Origin: Silene conica | Lineage: Eukaryota > Streptophyta > Magnoliopsida > Caryophyllales > Caryophyllaceae | Direction of reading: 5' to 3' | NCBI GenBank assembly: GCA_029255685.2 | Contig: CM055317.2 | Span: forward strand, 20,840,501 to 20,904,500 | DNA: 64,000 nucleotides | Shown here: one piece after another, positions 1 through 11,800 of the stretch | Layout: every line of letters begins with the position of its first letter | Position numbering within the stretch: position 1 is the stretch's first letter | Program-made: the position numbers and the translations under genes | Notes under the pieces: model-generated | Told to the model about the DNA's origin: nothing | The model's input: only the letters and a program-made list of their open reading frames with translations | Databases searched by the model: none

Positions 1-453
1 ATGAATGATAATGTTTCTTCTAGTGATCAAGTCAGTCAAAATTTGGCCTCGTCTGTTATTGACAGCAAGACAAGCAAACAAAACTCGAGAGATGGTGACG
101 CGTCAACCCTTTCCTCAGAAAGAGTCCACTTCACCAACCATGCTTTGATAAGAAGTGATGTGAGCTCAGGGATTGGAGAACAAACCTCAAACGAAAAGAG
201 GAAAAACCCTAGTGAATTTCAGGGAGACGATTCTACCACCATGGTTCCTTATCCGTGTAAGCAACTTAAAGCCGATTCATCATCTTCCAAAAACAGTAGT
301 GCAGTCGCTCAGTTAAGTTCAGTTGATTCCGTTGATCCAAAACCAGCTCACCCAGCTCAGTCTGTTGAATCCAAGACAACATTTCAGGAACCCGAACAAT
401 CTATGACTAATGCCTCTATGAAGTTACAACTGATTGATTTTTTTCTACAATAA
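1..453 (+). CDS. Unrecognised Ser-rich ORF, possible 3' part of a gene
   Basis: The reading frame is open from the first base of the window for 150 codons, so the true start may lie upstream. The product is hydrophilic and Ser/Lys/Asp-rich, with no domain I recognise. Near its end the 22-bp run at 380-401 recurs at 478-499. The recurrence follows a pyrimidine-rich stretch ending in CAG, which resembles an intron 3' end. Splicing there would give a different short C terminus ending at about 540. The ORF lies just upstream of a CACTA-like terminus (ending 1248), so it could be a captured gene fragment inside that transposon or the 3' end of a host gene. Function unknown. Confidence 0.3.
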   Translation: MNDNVSSSDQVSQNLASSVIDSKTSKQNSRDGDASTLSSERVHFTNHALIRSDVSSGIGEQTSNEKRKNPSEFQGDDSTTMVPYPCKQLKADSSSSKNSSAVAQLSSVDSVDPKPAHPAQSVESKTTFQEPEQSMTNASMKLQLIDFFLQ

Positions 454-999
454 CGAGGTTGTAACATTGTCAGACAGCATTTCAGGAACCCGAACAATCA
501 CAAAATGTGTACAATTCCCCAGGACGGAGGGAGCACTAATTGAAAGTAACGGTAACACTCGCCAATACATCAAAAATATCTCAACTATAGCAAAAACCAT
601 GTACATTCGCATTAACAGTGAAAACAACTAAATTCAATTCAATTAAATCAAAATTTAGGATTTTGAGAAGATGAATTAGTACCTTTAATTGGAAAATTTC
701 ACGAGGACAAAGACCAGATAAGAAAAGACGACAAACATCGTCATGATCGAAATACTTGCAATTACCTGCCCTAACATCTTCGTTTCAAATTGCCCTCATT
801 AATACGTCTAGCTGCTTTGAAGCTAATCCATCTTTGATTTTTCTTTTTAATTCTTCAGTAAATTTATTGAGGATGATTTGTGATTGTGAAGAAATTAGGG
901 TTGATCGAAAGAGGGGTTTCTTTAGAATATTGAGGGTTTTATTTGTGTTTATTATTATAGGGTGAGGGAGTAGGGGCTGGGGGTTTTAATAAAAAAATT

Positions 1000-1248
1000 A
1001 AATGCAATGGACATGGGTTTAGTCAGAAATTCGATGTAAATAAGCACGCAATGGACATGGGTTTTTCAAACATCCGATATCCATTAACATCATCAAGTCA
1101 TGGACATGGGTTGTAAAAACAACCGATGTAAATAACTCTATAAGGACATCGGATTTTTGAAAAAACCGATGTGCATTATTTATTACATCGGTTTTTTAAA
1201 AAAACCGATGTGCATTGACCGATGTCCTTAAGGGTTTCTGTAGTAGTG
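1000..1248. mobile_element. Terminus of a CACTA-like (En/Spm) DNA transposon
   Basis: The segment ends in TTTCTGTAGTAGTG, the complement of the CACTACTACAGAAA start typical of plant CACTA elements. Inside it are many subterminal repeats in both orientations built on ACATCGGTTTTT, for example at 1142-1160, 1180-1210 and 1217-1227. There are also three copies of a GGACATGGGTT word (1008-1110). Dense subterminal repeats are a hallmark of CACTA termini. The partner terminus is not in the window and no TNP1/TNP2-like coding sequence is evident. Confidence 0.6.
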
Positions 1249-2842
1249 TTGACAACAAAAAAACTTTCCTACTACTTTACTTACAAAAGTCCAACAAAAA
1301 CTAATGACAAAGTCCCAGAAAAATAAATACAAACAGATTCACAGCCCAAAAAAGTCAGTTATGTAAACAAAAAAAATGGTCTATAAATGCATGTCCGAGG
1401 AACTGCGTAGTGAAAAATTCAGTCTGCAAACGGGAAGCTTGAGCGCGGTGAAATCCAAAAAACAGCAACAAGGTTCAACCTAAAAAAAATGCAGCGTGTC
1501 TAACATATGGCGACTCGCCAAAAAACCACGGTTAGTCGGAGAAAAACTAAATGTGAAGAGCACGAGAATGGGATGGGGTTTCTGTTGGCACGGTCCATTC
1601 GTGGGTAAAAGATGGTTTGCTTAAACCTCATTCCGGCCCACTTCATCCTAAACTCAACGACTTATACAAAGACGCAAGGCTACTTAATTCACTAAAGATG
1701 CTTGTCGTTAATCAAATTATTCATGATTTTCTTGATCTTAATACAATGCCGGAAACAGAAAGAATATTCAGCGAGATGAGTAACACAATTACATGTACGA
1801 GAAGTGGTTCTTTATTACCGACGACGATCAGAAAATTTATGTCGTAAATGGGAGGAGTTACCTTACCGGAGCTGCTAATCGAAAAGGTACATCACAAAAG
1901 TGATGTTCATATGCGCGGTAAACAGATCGGGTTACGCGACAAACGGAGATTTAATTTTCGTTGGGAAAATAGGGATGTTCCTTCATACACGACAAGTACC
2001 AGCAGCAAGAAATAGTAGAAACAGGCCAAGGGGAACGATGAAGACTAAACCAATAGACTCAATCACGAGGGAAGTTATTAAAAAATGTCTAATTGAGCAA
2101 GTAATTCCAGCAACTAAAAGCGCATGACCAAAACGATTAAGTAAGGAAATTTCCCTACAACAAGACAACGCAAGACCACATTAAAAGAATGACGATTGTT
2201 CATGGCGGCTGCAAATTCGGTATGGTATTGAAAGACCACTTAAGTTTTTTTTGACAAATGTGACACTTATTATAGTTTCAAATTAACAATACAAGTGATG
2301 TAGTGTTTAAGAAACAATTCAGAGTGAAAATGTGTCAATTATACATGTTGATACAAACTCCATTTTGCGAATCCGCTTATTAAGGAATTACGCCCACGGT
2401 CTTTCTTGAGCTCATTGCTCAAATGAGTGTTTCGGCTTTAAGGAAATTCAGTTAAAGTGGGAGTTTGTCATGTTAGACATATTAAAGTTTACGATTATTA
2501 AGTTTTGCAGAAATAAAGTTTTTGGTTTACGATTTCACTGTGTTTTATTTTGTTGATCTCACTAAGGTGGACCAGCTGAAAATATGCATATTTGGGTCAC
2601 GTTCAGATGCTATTTTCATGTTGCACTCTCATGCTCGATTCATGTCGTTGGTTATAATGCCATATGTGACTATTGAGAATCCTGCTACGACCAATTATAG
2701 CAAAGGCCGCTTTGATCCTATGTTGGTATGATTAATGCACCGAATTACTTAATACGGTTAGATTGTGATAACATTTTTTGAATTCATAAGGTTATTGTAA
2801 ATACAATTATCAATTGTCACACATATATTGATGTATTTGTCC
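1249..2842. other. Unassigned sequence without a recognisable gene
   Basis: Only short ORFs (under 80 codons, for example 1617-1847 and 1900-2127) that match no family I know. It may be decayed internal sequence of the LTR element whose terminus lies at 2855, but nothing in it proves this. Confidence 0.4.
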
Positions 2843-2854
2843 CAAGTGGAAGAT

Positions 2855-3340
2855 TGTAAGAATTATGGGCCTAATACAATTATATATATAGAAATTATTA
2901 ATTCAGTATTAATTGTATTTATGCGTTACCTATTAAGTTAAGCTCAAATATAAAGTGATCCACTATGGTGTATTAAATATAGGTTTATTTACGTTTTAAA
3001 AGTATGAGTCTGACTATTGTCTAAGTGTAGATACTCATTAGGTCTCTAATGCATCATAGACGCATTAGACTAAGAGACTATATATATAGTCACCTAGGAT
3101 TATAGTCCCTAGTAGCACACAATAACCTAATCTCCTCGCCTCGCATCAGAGAGATCCTGACGGTATGTGTGTCTACTAGAAGACCTAATCCAAAGACCGT
3201 CCCTTCAGACAGTTCATCCCAAACTTTCTTCATATAATCAGATACACTTCTGCCTCTAGTATTTACCGAATAATTTAGTATGACGTTTATAGCTATTATT
3301 GAATGATTAAATCTAACAGTTACACGTAGTGTGATTAATA
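2855..3340 (+). mobile_element. Decayed Ty1-copia-like LTR (remnant)
   Basis: A purine-rich CCAAGTGGAAGAT (2842-2854) resembles the copia polypurine tract and is followed by TGTAAGAATTATGGGCC, a copia-style LTR start. About 490 bp later TGGTATCACCGAC (3341-3353) resembles the initiator-Met tRNA primer site TGGTATCAGAGC. The LTR 3' end is not a clean CA and no partner LTR or target duplication was found, so this is a diverged or solo LTR. Confidence 0.4.
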
Positions 3341-3353
3341 TGGTATCACCGAC

Positions 3354-4696
3354 TTTTTTTGTTTGAGACATCAGTAAAAACAAGGTTTATATAACCGACA
3401 TTGACTCATTTGGTCAAATGTACCTTTAATTCTGAAACGATAAACAAAAAACATAGTAGTAACTACATTGGATACTAAACATGTGTTGATGACTAACGAC
3501 TGATGTAGTCCCGAAGCCACCATCTTTACCCTCCACTTTCCTGAGGGGGCGAACAGAGCTTGCCAAACGACATGTACAATCATTACTCAGCAGAAACCTC
3601 GGAAACCAACGAGTCCCGTGATCCAAAGAGAGGGAACAAAGTGTACTTACGCCACAAGGACGTAGAAAGAAAAAGATGGACAAAGACCATAATAATCTAT
3701 GCCTAGCGGAGCAAAAACTCCTACACTTTGGGAACCACTCAAAACGAGTACGTAAACCATAGTCTGGCCAGTGAGCAAGGAGAATCCGGACAATAAGATA
3801 AGTCACCTACCCATGACCTTCCAAGACGGCCACATAAACATGAAAACAGCACACCAGCAATGCAAAGTTACTAAGGTCATCCAAGAACTAACAAACCATT
3901 CTTAAAAACCATTAACACTGGGTTTTTTTACCACAACAACCATACCATCCAAGAACACAACCAAACAACCCGTTACCCTCCTCCCCGCCACCCCAAAAAA
4001 CCAAGGGCTACACCACACGGACCCATCCACACCCCCAACCACCGAAACTCAAACCACCGCCCTGATATTCCCTGAGACTCCAAATTCCAACAAAGGAAAA
4101 CCCCAGGACCATCGGAGTACATGCAACAGACCACCACAAGAGGAAGACCAAAAAACGACCCATAAGAAAACAGTAGAAGAGTCTGATCGGTGGAGGGAGG
4201 GGCGAGGGGAAGGGAAACCACCAGATCAACACAAAGACCGGACCACATAAGATAAAAACAGACCAAAGATGAGTTATACTCACCAGCCACAACCATCTAG
4301 CCTCACAATGATCACATACCAGGGATGTGGGAAGGGGAGAGGGAAAAGGGGACATCCCTTGATTGCATGTACCACATTCGAAAACAGTACAGGGGAACGA
4401 CGGGACGGACCGACCTCAAATCAACCAACGAACCCACAAAACCGTCGCGCGATAAGGAACAACCAAGAGCCAAAAGGAAGGGGGCAAAAGACGAGATCAA
4501 TGTAGCCGTAAACAACACATGGTGTGGCTGTCTCGGTGAGAAGAACCCATCTCCAATGAAGAGGAAGGAGAAGCAGCGGATTAGGTGTGTTTTGGGCGGC
4601 AGCGGCAGAAAATCAGGGTTTTTAGTGTTTGAGTTTTTTTAGAGAGATGGGAGAGTTTTTTAGAGAGATAGTACTAAGACCTATCCCGATTAAGGA
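3354..4696. other. Unassigned, relatively GC-rich stretch; possible minus-strand 5' region of an old element
   Basis: Overlapping ORFs occur on both strands (for example minus 4008-4355 and plus 4325-4642) without known domains. Read on the minus strand from about 4670 it begins with CT-rich leader-like sequence followed by G/T-rich sequence, reminiscent of plant LINE or gene 5' leaders. No endonuclease or reverse transcriptase motif follows, so it is left unassigned. Confidence 0.3.
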
Positions 4697-4704
4697 ATTC
4701 CTTG
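4697..4704. repeat. hAT target-site duplication, left copy (ATTCCTTG)
   Basis: The 8-bp ATTCCTTG immediately precedes the CAGGGGCGG terminus and recurs exactly at 8439-8446 after the other terminus. Eight bases is the hAT target-duplication length. Confidence 0.9.
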
Positions 4705-7700
4705 CAGGGGCGGACCCACACTAAGGCATGGTGTAGCAACTGCTACACCAAAAAAAAAAAATTTGCTTACGGTGGAAAATTTTGCCACACCAAAAAATTT
4801 AAAAAAATCTTTTTTTTTATTATTCTCTACTCTAAATCAGAATCAAATCCCTAAATAATCTCACTTGTATTCCTAAAAATCTGATGAATTAATTGTTTCC
4901 ATTATTTTAGAGATCTACCAAAAAAACAGTCTCCAAAAACTTATTATCTCCCTTTTTCATCTATATATTTCTTTTAATTTTCATAACTTTTCAAAACTCA
5001 AAACTCAAAATTCTTATTTCTTAATTAGTATGGCAGATCCAACCTCGGAAGTGACTGAACTCACTGAAGCAGCGCTTCATCTAACGCCCGACTCGCCGCC
5101 GGCAACCGGGTAACAGTCGCGTCGCCCCACCACCACAAATCCGTCAGGTAATTTCAAATTTTACCTCTTGTTCGCTGTTTTTAGCGATTTAACTTCATTT
5201 GTATTGTAATTGGGTAATCGGTTGATTGAATGTTTGTTATTATGCTTCCTAGATTTGTATATTGTATTTGTAATTAGATATTTGGGTAGCTATTTTTAAA
5301 GAAATTGTATGAAAGATTGTAAATTTGTAATTTTGGGGACGGTAATTTTGGGAACGTTAATGGGGACTGGGATTGGATTGGGATTTGGGGAGGGTAATGG
5401 ACTAATGTTAAAGACGAAAGGACGAGTAGAGGAAATTTGTTGAAGGAAGTAGTGAATGGTTAATGACTTAATGGTATATGGAAATTGGCTGTTAAAGTAG
5501 GAGAATAAGATTTTGGGAAGACAAATTTTGACAAATCAAAGGATTGTCAGACAAGTTGTGCGTCCTTTAAGAATAAGACGACACAGTTTTGGTATTTTAT
5601 TTACACAATTTTTAGAATAAGACGGTCTCACAACCTATTTTTATAATAATTTTGTTCATATAATATTAATAAATGAGTTTTTTTTATATAAAGGGTCCGT
5701 CTTAAGTCTTACGTGTTAGACCGTCTCACAGAAGAGTTACTGTTTTATTTGTCTTTTACGGATAGTATCGTCTTAAATGAAATTTTTGAATCTAAAGTGT
5801 TTGAGTGAATTTCTTTGTTTTTAGTTGAACTTTTGAGGTAATAAGTAGACTAATCGCACATTATTTGACATATGACTTTAGGTCTCAAATCAAAAAGAAA
5901 AAAAGATGGAGTAATTACAAGTTTTTTCTCGAAAAAAAATTCCAAATCAAACGAAGAATCAACTCAATCGAGTGGCCAAAGTTCTTCGCCACTTAATGTT
6001 AATACTCCAGAAGGTGAAACTCATGAGCGAGGTAATTCAAACCCGACATCACAACCTTCTATTGTACTAAGATTAAGTGAAAGTGAGATTGCATTGCTTC
6101 CAAATGATCCGGGATTGAGGAAAAAAATATCAGATTATCATCCTAATGATAAGGAAATAGTCCAAAGGGAATATATCCGTAGAGGTCCTTGTCAACCAAA
6201 AGATTACAATTTTCCTCAAAAACTTATAGGCAAGGCACAACGGAAATTTAAGGGTGAGTGGTTTAAAAACTTTGAGTCTTGGCTTGAATATAGTCAAGCG
6301 AAAGATGTCGCCTATTGTTTTGTTTGTTATCTTTTCAAAAAAGATAATGCGGTAGGAGGTGATGTCTTTGTTAGTGATGGATTTAAAACCTGGAGTAGAA
6401 CCGAGGGCTTTAACAACCATGTTGGTAATCACAAGAGCGCTCACAACAATGCTATGAGAGATCTTGATAATTTCAAGAAGCAAAAATATTCCATAGTATC
6501 AAGGTTTGAAAATCATTCCACCGCAACTAAAAGTGCATATCTTACTCGTTTAGAAGCTTCTATTAAAACTACAAGGTTCCTTTTATTACAAGGATTGTCA
6601 TTTCGTGGTCATAATGAAAAAGAGACTTCGTTGAATAGGGTAAACTTTGTTGAGCTTTTAAAACTTCTTGCAGAACATGACCAAAAAAATAGCCAAAACT
6701 GTCTTAGAAAATGCGCCTAAAAATTGCATATTGGCATCTTCTAAAATCCAAAAACAAATTGTTAATGCTTGTGCAATGGAGACAACTATGAAGATTGTGA
6801 AAGAACTTGATGGCGGTTTTTTTGGTATTCTCGCCGATGAGTCGGCTGATGTAGCTGATAAAGAACAAATGGCTCTTTGTTTAAGATTCGTTGATAAAAA
6901 AGGACAAGTGAAAGAGAGGTTTTTTGGTATTGTGCACGTAGATGACACTACGTCATTAACATTGATGGAAGCTATTTATGAGTTACTTAAACAATATTCT
7001 CTCACTTTTTCGAAAGTTCGGGGTCAAGGTTATGATGGTGCTAGTAATATGAAAGGTTCAAGTAATGGGCTCAAAACTTTGATTTTGAACGAATCTCCAA
7101 GTGCGTATTATGTTCATTGTTTTGCCCATCAACTCCAATTAATACTTGTTGCTGTTGCTAAAAAGAATTGTGATTGTAGTTGGTTGTTTGAAACCCTTGC
7201 AAATTTGTTGAATTTGGTTGGAAGTTCACCCAAGCGAAAAGAAATTCTTAAAGCAAGACAAGCTGAACAAGTGTTGAAAGAAATTGAGGTAGGAGAAATT
7301 GAATCAGGTAGTGGTTTAAATCAAGAGTTGGGATTGAGTAGACCAGGTGATACTCGATGACATTCTCATTTTAAAACGATCTTACGTATGCTTACGATGT
7401 ACTCTTCCATACTTGGTGCGATTGATACAATTGGAGAGATTTCTAGTGGGATTGACACTGTAAAGGCAGAGTCCATTTCTTATGCTTTGAGGACGTTTGA
7501 TTTTGTATTTGTTGCTCAATTAATGGTGACTATTTTTGGGGTAACGAATGAGTTGAACATTGCATTGCAAAAAAAAGAGCAAGATATTGTGAATGCTGTA
7601 AAGCTTGTGGATGTGACAAAATGCTCTTTGCAAAGGATAAGAGATAATGGATGGGATGCTCACCTAGAAAAGGTCAGTATATTTTGGTTGAAGCATGGCA

Positions 7701-8438
7701 TTGATGTTCCTAATATGGATGATTTGTATGTTATTCCAGGAAGACATAGACGTGGTCGACGAGAAGTAAATAATCTGCAACATTTTCGAGCTGAGGTTTT
7801 TTTAAGCGTTATTGATCAAATTTTGACAGAGTTTAACGATCGATTTAACGAGAAAAGTAAAGAACTGCTGGTATGTATGGCTTGCTTTAATCCTCAAAAC
7901 CGATTTGCTTCCTTTGATACGGCGAAGCTCCTTCAACTTGCTGAGTTTTACCCTTGTGAGTTTTCTCGCACAGATTTGTTGTATTTTGAATATCAACTTG
8001 ACACCTTCAAGTTTGATGTTCAAAATGACGAACGATTCTGGAATCTTAAAACTCTTAACGAACTATCCATGAAACTTGTTGAAACAATGAAACATTTGAC
8101 TCATTCAAAGGTTTACATGCTTCTAAAACTCGTGTTGGTTCTTCCGGTAGCAACCGCAAGTGTGGAAAGGGCATTTTCAGCAATGTCGTTTATCAAAAAT
8201 AGATTGCGTAATAGCATGGGAGATCAATACTTGAATGATTGTTTGGTTACTTATCTTTAACGTGATGTATTTTTGAATGTGACAGATGATGAAATTGTAA
8301 AACAATTTTTAGATATGCGAACTCGTCGAATATTGTAAAAATAGTTTAACTTTTATTGTAATTGACTTTTTTTTTTAATATTAGCTATATTATATTTTTT
8401 GCTACATCGAAAAAAAAAAAATCCTGGGTTCGCCCCTG
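4705..8438 (+). mobile_element. hAT DNA transposon, complete ends, 3734 bp
   Basis: The terminal inverted repeats are CAGGGGCGGACCCA on the left and CAGGGGCGAACCCA (complement of 8425-8438) on the right, with one mismatch. An exact 8-bp duplication, ATTCCTTG, flanks them. A/T-rich subterminal tracts with GCTACACC/GCTACATC words lie next to both ends. The element carries one transposase gene in the same orientation, now broken. Both intact ends and the TSD suggest insertion that is not ancient, and it could still be mobilised in trans. Confidence 0.93.
5030..8338 (+). pseudogene. hAT transposase (TTF-type zinc finger plus hAT dimerisation domain), broken
   Basis: The coding sequence is recognisable from about 5872. 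A basic N terminus is followed by a TTF-type zinc-finger region (GPCQPKDYNF, then a CFVC at about 6318), a DUF4371/RNase-H-like core (ILADESADVADKEQ, about 6829; GYDGASNMKG, about 7030) and the C-terminal hAT dimerisation motif ATASVERAFSAM at about 8150-8187. An upstream ATG at 5030 opens a short exon that may be spliced to the main body across about 0.7 kb. I see three lesions: a one-base expansion of an A tract (6683-6689) shifting the frame; TGA at 7358-7360 where the family has Trp; and TAA at 8258-8260 before the last 26 codons (frame resumes to 8338). The family matches plant zinc-finger MYM-type-protein-1-like transposases. Confidence 0.88.
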
Positions 8439-8446
8439 ATTCCTTG
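8439..8446. repeat. hAT target-site duplication, right copy
   Basis: Exact match to 4697-4704. Confidence 0.9.
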
Positions 8447-8860
8447 TACTCTGGTATCACCGAACTTGAGAAGAAGGATTTAGTGTTCATATTTCAACAT
8501 TAAAAACAAACAATTTTCACCGGAATATATAGAATTTGGAGGAAGAAAAAATAGCCAAACACAATTTAATGTAAATCTGGTGTCATAGAGTACAGTATGA
8601 CTGGCGACACTAACCATTTTTCACGAACTAGTTATTAATCAAATAAAGGAACAGTCTCTAATCTCTAGGTATTTGAATTCAAACAACAAAAAATTGAGAC
8701 AGAAAGGTAGCTAATTAGTGTGTACAAGCATAATTAACAAGGCAAATCTGTTGCTCTTTTATTAAGCTAAAAACATGGATATGAACAATTTAAAAATCAA
8801 AACCCAAACAAGCGTAAAAGCCAGCCAACACTATTATCACTCCGCCTTTAGCTGATGTGC
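8447..8860. other. 3' flank of the HSD gene, no gene seen
   Basis: AT-rich, without ORF or repeat structure. It presumably includes the 3' untranslated region of the minus-strand HSD gene that ends at 8861. Confidence 0.4.
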
Positions 8861-11800
8861 CTATGAAGCCCTAGAACCTGGTATGGGACTTGAAGGTCCT
8901 TTAGAAGGACCAGATTCTAATAGAGGCCTTCCAACCCCGACTAGTGACGTTTTCCTTTCAGTGTCAGGTTCAAGTAGCAAACGAAACGTCCATCCAAGAA
9001 TTTTTGGTGCAAAAGCCTTATATAAAAGGAATACATCATACCAACTTGGGTACTTCACGTAGGGATCTCCTCTGCATGCCCCTGCCACTATTAGCTTTGC
9101 AAATTCCTCTGTCGGTCCGCTTGAGACGTGTACCTACAAGTGATAGCCAAGAAGCCATCAATAGAAACAGTACAGTACACTTTCAACTGAAAGACTCTGA
9201 GAACTACATTACTTTCACAGCTTCCAAGTGTCAAACTCCCTGTGACATTGAGGGCTCAAATAAGCTCTATTTGATGGCCGCGCTAATTTAAGCAACATAC
9301 ATCGATTTATCCACAACCGCTTACCTCTCTCTCTTCTCTCCATTGCATTTCGGCTCCATTGTCCATCATTAACTTGCCTTTCGACAATTCCGCCCCAACC
9401 CAACCATGGGTTGCAATTGTTATACCCACATCTTCTTTCACCTCAAGTCTCAATGTTTCGTAAAAGTTCACCAAAGCGGACTTTGCTGCCTAATTATTAA
9501 TAAGCAAACAATTTCAATACTACCATCCTACTAGAGAAATAATGTGAAATAGAGAAGCTGCATTTAGTATTAAGAAAACAGACCGGTGACGGTATATGAT
9601 TTTAGTGTGAAGAAAACCAACTTACTGAATACAAGCTCATTCGTGGCAACGGGAACCAGTTCTCAACTGAAGCATTGACAATGATTCGGCCACCTGTTTG
9701 TCGAAGGTGAGGAAGCGCTACATAGGTTGGATAGACATTTCCCCAAAAATTGATGTCCTGGAATTGAAGAACCACTTAAGAGAACTATTCTTATTCAATG
9801 AATCAGATATGCCAATATAGCGATTTCTAGAAGACAAACAATCCATATTCCATAGTAGTATAGTATGAAGTATCCGGCTAAGATGATTTGATCTCACCAA
9901 TAGATGTGGAAATATAGACGTATCAGTCGCTTCCTCAAAATAGAATGTGTGGCCTAAACTTGTGGCATTGACTAAATGATCAACTGCAAGAAATATTCAT
10001 CCGTGTTATTGGAAGTGTCCTGGACGGTTTCTTCCATTCAAATTGGAGAAGAAAAAAAACCGCAACTCTCAAGTACAAGTATAACTTTTGTACGAATGAA
10101 TTTTGCTTTCAGCTATCAAAATGTTTGATCACTATAATTACAGTTACCACTAGACGACGACAAATAAGGACTAAGATAACAAAGATGACGGATAAAAGCT
10201 AAAGGTGGATTAGTCTGCCATAGATTCAACGAAGTAGCTCATACCAACATAATGGTATCGGCATATCATATTTCATTGTAAAGTTATTCCAACTTTCGAC
10301 ACATATAGCTAGAGCACTGCTTTAGTTTCAACTTTCAAGTTTGATTTCATTATCTATAACAAACTTATTGTTGTCCTTAAGTAACGTCAACATGCTAACG
10401 ACAAGTACAACACAATCCGGCTCTAATATTTATCATCATCTCGTTCGATCCGTCCCAAAATAAATTGCTTGGTTGGTAAAATAAAACTCTCATCAACGGT
10501 AAAATCAATAAGCCAATTGGCACGTTACAGATCAGTCAGTACTAGTGTCAGGATATATAGCAGCAAATTGGCCGGGCAAAGAGGGTTGAACAACTGATTA
10601 CAATCATAAAACTAGTATATAGCAATGCATGGCAATAAGATATATTTCCTACTTGATACTAGGTATGACTTACCACGGCCATAGCAATTCACAGTCTCAT
10701 TGATGAACTTTCTACAATCGTCTTCTTTCACAACATCCGCAGCAACAATCATAACATGATTTGCACCAATCCGCCTAGCATTCTCACTTATAGCATGAAG
10801 CCTCGTATGTCTTCGTGCAACAAGAACAAGGATTGCTCCTCTTTTCGCATATTCGTATGCAATTTGCTAACATAGAAAAAGTACAATCATATTTAGTGTA
10901 TGGTTTAGGTTGAAACGAGGGAAGGGGAATGCCTACTAGAACAGGCAAATAAGTCACTTTGTTATTTTAGTTTGATTGTTCTTGCAAGGCCAAGCTCGAC
11001 TCTAAAAGCTTGCAAAAGTCTCGGTAGTTTTACAAAAAGAAATTAAATGAGTTTCAATTCACCTACATTAGACATTGTAATATGAGCTTTTCTTCCTCTT
11101 TAAGATTTGGATAACTAGGATTATTAAACTATTTTGTGTTAATCAAAATAAACGTAGTAAGACTTGCTTGTGTTCTCTTCCTGCATAGTAGGAGGAGACA
11201 TGTACGCAATGTGTTGATTTGCTCTACATTAGACCTGATCATGGGCCGGGCTGGGCCGGGTTTGGGCCGGGCTCGTGCTAAATAAACGGCCCAAATACAC
11301 AGGGCCGGGCCGGGCCAAAACGATGGGCCAATTTTCTTGGCCCAAGCCCATAATTGTTCGGGCTATAATGGGCCTCGGGCCAAAATGGGCCAAAACGGGC
11401 CAAAATAATACAATACGAAACAATCAACAAAATGGATATGTGAACAAACTATTAGCAACGAAATAAAATTTTCAAGTCTTAGGTGTTTGACTTCGACTCT
11501 TTTGGTAAGAGAATTAGCCATAGTACCATACATAACTTATGAGTTGGAAAAAAATTAGTAGTATTAACTCAAGGTGTACGATAAAAATATAAAAAGATCC
11601 GCAAAATTGAGAATTCAATGCATTAGTGATATTAGATTATTAGCGTGATATGATATACGATTCCAACTTTTGAATTTTTTTTCTTTTTAAAAAAATAATT
11701 TCGGGTTGGCCCAAATCCGGCCCTATATTTATATCGGGCTTATTTTGGGCCGGGCCACGGACTTTTTGGGCCAAACTATTAGGCCCAAACCCAAGAAAAA

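Noticed and set aside
3090..3383. 97-codon minus-strand ORF over the 2855-3340 LTR
   Set aside because: Lies inside an LTR-like repeat and has no known domain; taken as a chance ORF.
4008..4355. Trp/Cys-rich minus-strand ORFs
   Set aside because: Overlapping frames are open on both strands in skewed-composition sequence; no domain or splice structure supports a protein.
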